From: Gammaproteobacteria bacterium | GTDB lineage: Bacteria > Pseudomonadota > Gammaproteobacteria > Pseudomonadales > Azotimanducaceae | DNA: 42,443 nucleotides | Assembly (NCBI GenBank): GCA_026705345.1 | Contig: JAPPAV010000116.1 | Coordinates: forward strand, 1-42,443 | Direction of reading: 5' to 3' | Part shown: piece by piece, positions 14,712 through 21,570 of the stretch | Position numbering within the stretch: the stretch's first letter is position 1 | Layout of the letters: each line of letters starts with the position of its first letter | Made by a program: the position numbers and the translations under genes | The notes under the pieces: model-generated | Told to the model about the DNA's origin: nothing | Seen by the model: only the letters and a program-made list of their open reading frames with translations | Database searches by the model: none

Positions 14712-16343
14712 ATGAGGGGTCACGTGATGACGCTTGCCGTCCTGGCGGTCTTGGCGTTGCAATTCACCGCGTGGCCTGCAGAGTCGACGTCATTGGAAGC
14801 GAACCCCGGATCCGCCGAGTTGGCGCAGTCCGTCTCGTTGACCGACATCGCGGCCATCGCTGACGCTTTCGAGCGCAACCGGGCAATGTACCGATTCGTT
14901 GCATCGGCTGACCGGGGGTCGATCGAACGGCTGTTGCAAGGAATCGGCGAACTGCCGCCGGATGGCCGGGATGTAGCCAAGGTGGCCTACCTGCGATTGG
15001 CGGGCCTGGACCCCGAGGCAGCGGTGGAGCACGCCCTAGCTGGCGACGCCGAGCCGTGGGTCTTGGCGGCGGTGTTCCGATCCTGGGCCCATCGTGATCT
15101 TGACGCGGCGGTGTCCCGGGCCGCAGTGCTGCCGGCGGCGGCTAGGACGCCGGTAGCCCGTGCGATCTTGGAATTCGACCTGCCTGGGGCGCGACTCCTG
15201 GGCGTCGCAGGTCGCTTGGATGCGACGGAGTTGCTCATCGAGTTCGGGGCGCGTGCGAGTCGCGGGAACCTGGAGGAGGTCTGGGATCGGGCGATCTCGA
15301 AGGCCGAAGACCCACTGCGCGACGTGCGGCTTCGGCTGATCGCCGAGATCTGGTCGTCCGACGATCCCGCCGCCGCGCTGGCGGCGACCGAGCAACTTCC
15401 CGCTGTCACCCTGCGCGACGAACTGCGTAGGGTCATTGTCGAGGTGTGGACGGAGGCCGACCCCGGTGCCGCTGCGACCCGGCTCGCCACCGCGGGGCAG
15501 GACGACGTCGGGCTTGTCGAGACGGCGTTCGCAGCGTTGGCGGAACGGGACCTCGAGCAGGCTTGGTCGCTGACCGAGTTGCTGCCGGCACGAGCCCGAA
15601 GCCGTGCGCGGAGCGCCGCCTTGCATGCTGCGTTGATCGAAGACTTCGATGGCGCACTGGCCTTTTTCGACACGCTCTCCGACGAAAGGGACATGGATGA
15701 GTTGGTGAGCCTTGTGCTGGCCGGCTACCGAGGCCGACCGCACGAAGCGCTGGCGTGGGCGATGTTTCGGGACGAGGCGTCCGGGACCCGACTGACCTTG
15801 GCGCGGCATGACGTGCCGCCGGATACCGCCGCGCCGAATCTCTTCGTGTGGTTATGGGTCTTCGGTGCTCGGGATCCCACGCTCACGAGAAGCATGATCG
15901 ACGACATCGCCGACGCGACGGCCCGTGACTGGGCGGTGGGCGCGTATCTGGCCCTTGGTCCGTTGTTCGGCCCGGTTGCCTGGCCGGGACGCGATACCGG
16001 CGCCGACGTGCTCTGGGCAGAATCCGTCGCCTCGGAAGAGTTCCTGCTGCATCCGGAGGTCGTCAGGAATCTGATGAGACTGGATTCGGACCACGCCGTC
16101 GAGTCCGTGCTGCGTCGAAGACCCGGTCCCGCCCGGGACGAGGCACTCGGAGTTGCGCTAGGACAGTCCGATAGGTTGGCCGGCGCGGATGCCGAACGAC
16201 TGCTCGCCTCGATCAGCTCTACCGAGGCGCGGCGAAGTGCAGCCAGGCAGCTCTACGTGCGCCGCGCCCGCCCGACCGACGGAGAAGCGGAAGACGAAAG
16301 GCAGAATCTTCTGGCGCTCTGTCGGTACGAGTTCGACAAATAG
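14712..16343 (+). CDS. Secreted alpha-helical repeat protein (paralogue 2)
   Basis: A 543-residue protein from ATG 14712; GTG 14724 or ATG 14727 is favoured by GAGGGG at 14714-14719 and gives a cleaner signal peptide (MTLAVLAVLALQFTAWPAES). Unlike its upstream paralogue it appears to be exported and cleaved, with no membrane anchor afterwards. The mature part is helical repeats: VLAAVFRSWAHRDLDAAV, IWSSDDPAAALA, VWTEADPGAAATRLA. The last 40 residues also align with the paralogue's tail. The gap to the upstream gene is 28 bases, so both are probably one operon. No catalytic motif is seen. A scaffold or peptidoglycan/envelope-interaction role is possible but unsupported. Confidence 0.75.
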   Translation: MRGHVMTLAVLAVLALQFTAWPAESTSLEANPGSAELAQSVSLTDIAAIADAFERNRAMYRFVASADRGSIERLLQGIGELPPDGRDVAKVAYLRLAGLDPEAAVEHALAGDAEPWVLAAVFRSWAHRDLDAAVSRAAVLPAAARTPVARAILEFDLPGARLLGVAGRLDATELLIEFGARASRGNLEEVWDRAISKAEDPLRDVRLRLIAEIWSSDDPAAALAATEQLPAVTLRDELRRVIVEVWTEADPGAAATRLATAGQDDVGLVETAFAALAERDLEQAWSLTELLPARARSRARSAALHAALIEDFDGALAFFDTLSDERDMDELVSLVLAGYRGRPHEALAWAMFRDEASGTRLTLARHDVPPDTAAPNLFVWLWVFGARDPTLTRSMIDDIADATARDWAVGAYLALGPLFGPVAWPGRDTGADVLWAESVASEEFLLHPEVVRNLMRLDSDHAVESVLRRRPGPARDEALGVALGQSDRLAGADAERLLASISSTEARRSAARQLYVRRARPTDGEAEDERQNLLALCRYEFDK

Positions 16344-16353
16344 GACCCGGGGA

Positions 16354-16435
16354 TTCGTTCGCCGTAGGTTGTCCAGTTTATCCGGGCGCGGAAGCCTACG
16401 AACTGGACGAACGGATATCGGTGCTGCCGGTATCC
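16354..16435. other. Structured intergenic segment between convergent genes
   Basis: Several inverted repeats are packed here. TTCGTTC (16354-16360) pairs with GAACGGA (16409-16415, one wobble). CGTAGG (16363-16368) pairs with CCTACG (16395-16400), and GTCCAGTT (16371-16378) pairs with AACTGGAC (16401-16408); these two cross, as in a pseudoknot. GGATATCGG (16413-16421) pairs with CCGGTATCC (16427-16435, one wobble). It may be a bidirectional terminator or a small palindromic mobile element. No T-run is present. Confidence 0.45.
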
Positions 16436-16448
16436 GACGTGCCCAGAA

Positions 16449-17120
16449 TCAGCTTGAGTCGGCCTGTGTCCCTTCGGTGATGATCTCCACGCAAATCTCC
16501 ACGCATTCGTTGCAGATGCTGGTGCCCGGGCCGGCGATGACCGTTCTGACTTCGCGAACGTGTTTGCTACAGAAACTGCAGTGCACGCTGTCTTCCGGAC
16601 TCGGCGTTTGCCCGACTTCGCCGCAGTCGACGAGACCCGTGCATGTCTCGACGCATTCGTCACAGATGTACATGTTGGTGCCGACAATGAACTTCGACAC
16701 CCGGTCTTGCCGCTTGAAGCAGAAGTTGCACCGCCTGATGGTTGGGCTCCCGTCCTCGGCCCCCGCCGAGTCGGCCATCCGCTGCACGATGGGGCTGATC
16801 ACGGCGGCTTGTTCGATGGCCTTCTTGGAGTTGAAGGTTCGGCGGTCTTCAAATGCTTCACGCCTCTGTGCAACGAGTTCGTCCCGGGCGTCGGAGAAGT
16901 CCTTCAACTTGCGCCAACTCGAAAACCCGCGCTCCCGGGCAATGACGAGTTGGATCCTCTGCAGAGTCACCCCGGCGGGGTCGCGGAAGTAGGGTTTGAT
17001 ACGGTCGAGGGCGGCGGGTTCGACACCTTGAACGGATTTGAGCAGTTCCTTGGCCTGCTCTCTGAGAGCGTCGATGTGGATGCCGGTCGGCAGTCCGAAG
17101 GGGAACGGTGTGACGGCCAC
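16449..17120 (-). CDS. Double ClpX-type zinc-finger protein, paralogue 1
   Basis: A 223-residue protein with GTG start at 17120 and a perfect GGAGGT before it. Residues 1-80 form a helical module with QLVIARERGFSSWRKLKDF, a segment usually found at the N-terminus of ankyrin-repeat proteins, but no ankyrin repeats follow. A linker leads to two C4 zinc-binding domains of the ClpX type: Cys 131, 134, 153, 156 and Cys 181, 184, 203, 206, both spaced C-x2-C-x18-C-x2-C exactly as in ClpX. The second (CSFCSKHVREVRTVIAGPG) is very close to ClpX itself. There is no AAA+ domain. The ClpX zinc domain dimerises and binds adaptors and substrates, so this protein might bind ClpX or its adaptors; that is inference. 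It is a tandem paralogue of the gene at 17338. Confidence 0.85.
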   Translation of the reverse strand: MAVTPFPFGLPTGIHIDALREQAKELLKSVQGVEPAALDRIKPYFRDPAGVTLQRIQLVIARERGFSSWRKLKDFSDARDELVAQRREAFEDRRTFNSKKAIEQAAVISPIVQRMADSAGAEDGSPTIRRCNFCFKRQDRVSKFIVGTNMYICDECVETCTGLVDCGEVGQTPSPEDSVHCSFCSKHVREVRTVIAGPGTSICNECVEICVEIITEGTQADSS

Positions 17121-17239
17121 GGTAGACCTCCTTTCGTTCGCGTCCAGTATCCGCGCCCTTGGACTGAAAAGAGGCTATGTCGGTCGAATCGTCAGATGGG
17201 GTGACCCCCTTCCCGCGGATCGGATGCGCTCTGACTCGC
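17121..17239 (-). promoter_or_regulatory. Leader/promoter of ClpX-finger paralogue 1 (duplicated)
   Basis: This region is conserved with the one before paralogue 2. Shared parts include 30 identical bases (17210-17239), a CCCCATCT box on the minus strand (17194-17201) that equals the sigma-32 -10 consensus CCCCATNT, a CTTTTCAGTCC block, GTCCA/TGGAC arms and GGAGGT. A matching sigma-32 -35 box is not visible at the normal spacing. GGGG-TCA-CCCC forms a small hairpin overlapping the box. Confidence 0.5.
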
Positions 17240-17337
17240 AGTCGGGACAATAGCACACGGTCGGTGCACTGTGGTGGCAGCCGTCTAGGCCCGGCGGGTT
17301 CGGCAGCCTGTCCCCGCGAGGGTACGTCGTACCTGGC

Positions 17338-18033
17338 CTACGAGTCGTTCTGCCGCGGTGGCGGGTTGCCGGCGACGATCTGTTCGCAGATCTCAAGGCA
17401 CTTGTTGCAGATGCTGCTGTTGCTTGCCGTGACGATGTCGTCGACTTCCGTTGCGGGCTTTCGACAGAAGCTACAGGGCAGGTAGTCCCTATCGTCGCGA
17501 GCGCCTCTCCCCGACGACCCTTGCATCAATCTGGCGCACCGATCGACGCACTGGTCGCAGATGAAGTTGGCGGTTCCCGCGATGAGCTTCTTGGTTCCAT
17601 CGTGGGGATCGAAACAGAACGTGCAGCACGCCGTGTCCGTGTCGCCGACGGTGGCGTCGAGCATCTTCGCGATGTCCCGGGCCTTGCGGTGGACCTCGCT
17701 CACGATGCGCCACCGCTCGGAGTCATGCCGGTAGTCGTCCTGTTCCAGTGGGATGGGCGTGTCCGCGAGCTTGCGTTGACGGTCGGCCAGCTCGTCCCGT
17801 GCCTCCACGAACGCCTTCAGCTTGTGCCAACTGGAAAAACCGTATTCCCGCACGATCACCAGTTGCGCCCGCTGCAGCGTTAGCGAGGACGAATCCCCGA
17901 AGTAGGGTTTGACGCGCTCCAAGGCGACGCTCTCGCCGGCCTGAACAGATCTCAAGAGCGCCTTGGCGCGGGATCGGACGTCGTTGAGAGTGACGTCGGC
18001 AGGGACTCCGATGGGGAACGGCGTGACAGCCAC
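17338..18033 (-). CDS. Double ClpX-type zinc-finger protein, paralogue 2
   Basis: A 231-residue protein with GTG start at 18033 and GGAGGT before it. It has the same layout as paralogue 1: an N-terminal module MAVTPFPIGVPADVTL with QLVIVREYGFSSWHKLKAF, then a charged linker, then two C4 fingers with Cys 137, 140, 159, 162 and Cys 187, 190, 209, 212 (C-x2-C-x18-C-x2-C each). The linker differs most between the copies, while both ends are well conserved, as expected if both ends make contacts. It sits upstream of paralogue 1 on the same strand and downstream of bamE, but its own leader suggests separate transcription. Confidence 0.85.
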   Translation of the reverse strand: MAVTPFPIGVPADVTLNDVRSRAKALLRSVQAGESVALERVKPYFGDSSSLTLQRAQLVIVREYGFSSWHKLKAFVEARDELADRQRKLADTPIPLEQDDYRHDSERWRIVSEVHRKARDIAKMLDATVGDTDTACCTFCFDPHDGTKKLIAGTANFICDQCVDRCARLMQGSSGRGARDDRDYLPCSFCRKPATEVDDIVTASNSSICNKCLEICEQIVAGNPPPRQNDS

Positions 18034-18152
18034 GGCAGACCTCCTTCCTTCACGTCCAAATACCCGCGCCTTCGGACCGAAAAGAGGCTATGTCGAGAAG
18101 TCAGTTCAGATGGGGGCAACCCTTCCCGCGGATCGGATGCGCTCTGACTCGC
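18034..18152 (-). promoter_or_regulatory. Leader/promoter of ClpX-finger paralogue 2 (duplicated)
   Basis: This is the counterpart of 17121-17239. It has the same 30-base block (18123-18152), CCCCATCT on the minus strand (18108-18115), a TCTTTTCGGTCCGAAGG block, GTCC/GGAC arms and GGAGGT. The spacer between the 30-base block and CCCCATCT differs between copies, yet a GGG/CCC mini-hairpin is retained in both. Confidence 0.5.
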
Positions 18153-18161
18153 GAGAGGAAA

Positions 18162-18177
18162 CCTACCACTTGGTAGG
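18162..18177 (-). terminator. Hairpin downstream of bamE
   Basis: CCTACC and GGTAGG form a perfect 6-bp stem around a four-base loop, eight bases beyond the bamE stop. On the minus strand it is followed by TTTCCTCT, a weak T-tract. It is a plausible intrinsic terminator that separates bamE from the ClpX-finger genes. Confidence 0.5.
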
Positions 18178-18185
18178 CCGTTTGG

Positions 18186-18560
18186 CTACTCGGTCGCGGC
18201 TTGCTCCTGGTCCTGCACCTCGCCCAGCTGATCGGACGGTGCCAGGTCGCCGACGAAGTGCGAGAGCAGTCCATCGGTAAAGAACAGCGACATCTTCATG
18301 TGGTCGTTGACCACGCCGGGAACGCGCAGCGTATAGACGTAGTCCCAACGGTCCTGGGCGAAGGGATTCTTGATCACCGGCTCCCCCATGACGTACGCCA
18401 CCTGCTCCTGGGTCATGCCGGGCTTCAGGCTGTCTACCATCTGCTGGGTGATCACGTTGCCCTGTTGCACGGTGACCTTGTAGACCCGTGGCAGGGCGCA
18501 GGATGTCACGATCGTGGCGAGGGCAAGGGCGACGGCCAACGCGGCAATCGGTCTGATCAA
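18186..18560 (-). CDS. bamE: Outer-membrane assembly lipoprotein BamE (SmpA/OmlA)
   Basis: A 124-residue lipoprotein. The signal peptide ends in a lipobox, VTSC, with the lipidated Cys at about residue 21. The mature domain has QGNVITQQMVDSLKPGMT, QVAYVMGEPVIKNPF and RWDYVYTLR, which are BamE hallmarks. BamE is part of the BAM complex that inserts beta-barrel proteins, and stabilises BamA-BamD. The start is TTG 18560, preceded by AGGAGG at seven bases. It is next to recN as in other gammaproteobacteria; the fur gene usually divergent from it is missing. Confidence 0.95.
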   Translation of the reverse strand: MIRPIAALAVALALATIVTSCALPRVYKVTVQQGNVITQQMVDSLKPGMTQEQVAYVMGEPVIKNPFAQDRWDYVYTLRVPGVVNDHMKMSLFFTDGLLSHFVGDLAPSDQLGEVQDQEQAATE

Positions 18561-18587
18561 GTTATGTCCTCCTAGGTCGCGCGCATA

Positions 18588-20291
18588 CTAGCCGCTTGCC
18601 GTATCCGGCGAAAGCAACGGCTCTCGACCGACAGCTCCCTCGACCGGATCCTCGGCCTCCGCAAGCAACGTGCGTGCGTAGTCTCGCGTGGCGCCCGTAA
18701 CGGTTCGACCGCCGAGCATCCGGGCAAGTTCCTCAAGACGCTCGTCGTCCGTCAGGACGCGAACTGCGGTGTCCTGGTCGGTGGTCTTCTCGACCCTCAA
18801 GTGCGCGTCGCCCAAGGCGGCGATCTGTGGCGCATGGGTGATGGCGATCACCTGGGTGTTCTTCGAGAGCCGTTTCAGCATCCGACCGAGCACATCGGCC
18901 GCGACGCCGCCCACGCCGATGTCCGCCTCGTCGAGGATCAGGCACGGCAGGCGGGAACGTTCGGCCGCGACGACCTCGATGGCCAGGCTGATGCGAGCGA
19001 GCTCTCCGCCCGAAGCGATCTCGGCGAGAGCCCCGGCCGGATACTTGGGATTCGTCGCCACCTTGAACTCGACCGCCTCCAGTCCTGCGGCGGATTCCGC
19101 GTCGAAGAATTCGACGTCGATCGACGCGTCGGCGAGACCCAGCTCGGCAAACCTCTCGGTGACCGACGTCGAAAACGTCGCTGCGGCCGATCGCCTTGCC
19201 GTCGAGAGCGACTCGGCCGCCCCAAGGAACTTGGCGTCGGCCTTCTCGGCCCGGGTCGCGAGGTCGGCCAGTCGGTTCTCGTTGACGGCAAGGGATGCGA
19301 GTTCCTCTTGCAGGTTGGCGAGGTGCGCACCCAGGTCGCCCGCGGGGACACGATGCTTGCGGGAGACGTCGTGCAGGGCCGCGAGTTCGGCGTCGACCTC
19401 GCCGAGTTCGCGGTCGTCCTCGGGGAACGAGTCGAGGTAGCGGCGCAGTTCACCTAGTATCTCTTCGAGGTGCGTGTGGGCGGCAGTCGCCAGGTCGACG
19501 GCTGTGCGAAGGTTCGGGTGGGGATCGTCGGTGCCGTCGAGCAGGGCTGCCAGCCGAGACGTGCGCGTGATCAGTTCTTCATCGAGTTCGGTCGTCGCGC
19601 CGCCGATGGTCCCGATGAGTTCCCGGGCACGGGTCAGACGCTTGTACGTCGCCGTGAGCTCGTCGAAACGGTCGATGGAGTCGCCGAGCGCCGTGAGTTC
19701 GTCGATCTGGTAGCTGACGAGACTCTTGTGCTCTCGGGCCCGGGCGACCTCGGCGCGGCACTCGTCGAGTTGCTGCTTCGCGGTTGACCGCTCTCGGAAA
19801 CACTCCGCCGTCGCCGAGACGAGCTTAGGGTCGACCCCGAACTCGTCGAGCAGCCGCCGTTGAACGTCCCGGGCGAGCAACAGGCGGTGTTCATCCTGGC
19901 CGTGGACGTCGACGAGCGGACCCGTGATCGACTGCAATGCCGCGAGGGTCGCGGGTATCCCGTTGACGAAAGAACGGGATCGGTTCTCGCCGGCGTGGCG
20001 ACGAACCAGGCAGGTGGTTTCGTCGCTCGCTAGAAGCATGTCGAGCGCGACAAGTCTGTCTCGGACCGGGGGCCGGCTGTCGATGTCGAATTCCGCGCTC
20101 ACGTCGCATCCGGAAGTACCGGGCCGGATCGCGGCGCGACGCGCACGGGCACCTAGCACCAGGGAGAGCGCGTCGAGCAGAATGGACTTTCCGGCGCCGG
20201 ACTCGCCGGTGATGACCGTCAAACCGTCGCCGAACTCGATGTCGAGTTCGGCCACCAGCGCGAAGTTGCGAATGTTGAGCGCTTTCAGCAC
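18588..20291 (-). CDS. recN: DNA repair protein RecN
   Basis: A 567-residue SMC-like ATPase if started at GTG 20291 (MLKALNIRNFALV), close to E. coli RecN (553). GTG 20324 or TTG 20357 would add residues that are not family-like. Walker A is TGESGAGKS near the N-terminus. Two long coiled-coil stretches follow, then the ABC signature ASGGELARISLA and Walker B CLILDEADIG. RecN helps hold and repair double-strand breaks. No LexA box matching CTGT-N8-ACAG was seen in the short divergent gap to hrcA, so SOS control is not evident. Confidence 0.96.
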   Translation of the reverse strand: MLKALNIRNFALVAELDIEFGDGLTVITGESGAGKSILLDALSLVLGARARRAAIRPGTSGCDVSAEFDIDSRPPVRDRLVALDMLLASDETTCLVRRHAGENRSRSFVNGIPATLAALQSITGPLVDVHGQDEHRLLLARDVQRRLLDEFGVDPKLVSATAECFRERSTAKQQLDECRAEVARAREHKSLVSYQIDELTALGDSIDRFDELTATYKRLTRARELIGTIGGATTELDEELITRTSRLAALLDGTDDPHPNLRTAVDLATAAHTHLEEILGELRRYLDSFPEDDRELGEVDAELAALHDVSRKHRVPAGDLGAHLANLQEELASLAVNENRLADLATRAEKADAKFLGAAESLSTARRSAAATFSTSVTERFAELGLADASIDVEFFDAESAAGLEAVEFKVATNPKYPAGALAEIASGGELARISLAIEVVAAERSRLPCLILDEADIGVGGVAADVLGRMLKRLSKNTQVIAITHAPQIAALGDAHLRVEKTTDQDTAVRVLTDDERLEELARMLGGRTVTGATRDYARTLLAEAEDPVEGAVGREPLLSPDTASG

Positions 20292-20397
20292 GGCTACGGC
20301 ACCGGAGATCGGGCAGGCGGGCACGGTTTCTTTAGGTGTAGAGTAAGCCAATAGCAAGGTCGATTTCGAAGGTTTGCGGACAGATCAGGTCGTAGCC

Positions 20398-21504
20398 GTG
20401 TCGACAACACCGAGAACGAGAAGGACCGCAGGCTCTGGCCGCGCGCGCCGGACCGCCCGTCACGAGCGTTCCCACGGCCCGGTGGTCGGCGAGCGCGCCC
20501 AGCATCTGTTCAAGATGCTTGTCGAACACTACCTGGCAGAGGGAGACCCGATAGGCTCCAAGACCTTGGCGTCCTCCACCGAACTGGCCGTTAGCCCGGC
20601 GACGGTACGCAACATCATGGCGGACCTCGAGGACCGGGGGCTGGTGTCCAGCCCGCACACCTCCGCCGGTCGGGTACCGACGCATCGGGGGCTGCGTTTC
20701 TTCGTCGACAGCCTGATCTCGGTGCAACCGATGGACGCGCGCGGCGTCGGTCGGATCCGCGGCACGCTGGATCCGGACATGACGCCGCACCAACTGGTCG
20801 AGGCGGCATCCCGCATGCTCTCCCGGGTCACGCACATGGCCGGCCTCGTGACCGTGCCCCGCCCGGAGCAGTTGTCGCTGCGGCAGGTGGAGTTTCTGCC
20901 GCTTTCGGGCAAGCGGGTGCTTGCCATCCTGGTGGTCAACGACCGGGAGGTCCAGAACCGCGTCATCCACACCGACCGCGAATACGAAGACACTGAACTC
21001 ACCCAGGCCGCGAACTTCATCAACCACGAGTTCGGCGGCAAGTCGCTCATGGCGATTCGGACCGGGGTGCTCGACAGCATGCGGAACGACAAGGACCGTC
21101 TGGACGCCATCATGCAGACGGCACTCGACGTGGCTTCCAAGACGTTCGCGGAGTCCGACGAGGAGGCGGACTACGTGGTCAGCGGGGAATCCAACCTCGT
21201 CGAGTCCCTGGCAAGCGTCGACGATGTCCGCGACCTGTTCGACGCGTTCACGAGCAAGGGCGCCATCGTGCATCTGCTCGACCGTTGCCTGGAGACCGAT
21301 GGCATCCAGTTGTTCATCGGCGAGGAGTCCGGCTACCGACCGTTCGACGACTACAGCCTGATCACGGCCCGGTACGAAGTGAACGGCGACGTCGCCGGCG
21401 TCCTCGGCGTGATCGGTCCGACGCGGATGGCTTACGAGAAGGTCATCCCCGTGGTGGATGTCACCGCTCGGCTGCTGGGATCGGCGATCGACTACGATCA
21501 CTAG
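20398..21504 (+). CDS. hrcA: Heat-inducible transcription repressor HrcA
   Basis: A 368-residue protein from GTG 20398; TTG 20374 would add eight residues. An Arg-rich extension of about 30 residues precedes the winged-helix domain (ERAQHLFKMLVEHYLAEGDP, ELAVSPATVRNIMADLEDRGL, SPHTSAGRVPTHRGLRFF). The C-terminal half is the HrcA dimerisation domain. HrcA normally represses groE/dnaK operons at the CIRCE element. No CIRCE (TTAGCACTC-N9-GAGTGCTAA) is visible here, so its targets may lie elsewhere. It is divergent from recN. A Fic gene on the opposite strand now separates it from grpE; CCGCCCC/GGGGCGG arms (21519-21552) lie between the two stops. Confidence 0.95.
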   Translation: MSTTPRTRRTAGSGRARRTARHERSHGPVVGERAQHLFKMLVEHYLAEGDPIGSKTLASSTELAVSPATVRNIMADLEDRGLVSSPHTSAGRVPTHRGLRFFVDSLISVQPMDARGVGRIRGTLDPDMTPHQLVEAASRMLSRVTHMAGLVTVPRPEQLSLRQVEFLPLSGKRVLAILVVNDREVQNRVIHTDREYEDTELTQAANFINHEFGGKSLMAIRTGVLDSMRNDKDRLDAIMQTALDVASKTFAESDEEADYVVSGESNLVESLASVDDVRDLFDAFTSKGAIVHLLDRCLETDGIQLFIGEESGYRPFDDYSLITARYEVNGDVAGVLGVIGPTRMAYEKVIPVVDVTARLLGSAIDYDH

Positions 21505-21570
21505 CGGAAGCGAGGGCTCCGCCCCGGATCGGCAGACAGCCTCCTGGGGCGGTTCGCGGCTGCGGCGGGC

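Noticed and set aside
20292-20397. CIRCE element or LexA box in the recN-hrcA gap
   Set aside because: Neither TTAGCACTC-N9-GAGTGCTAA nor CTGT-N8-ACAG could be found on either strand.
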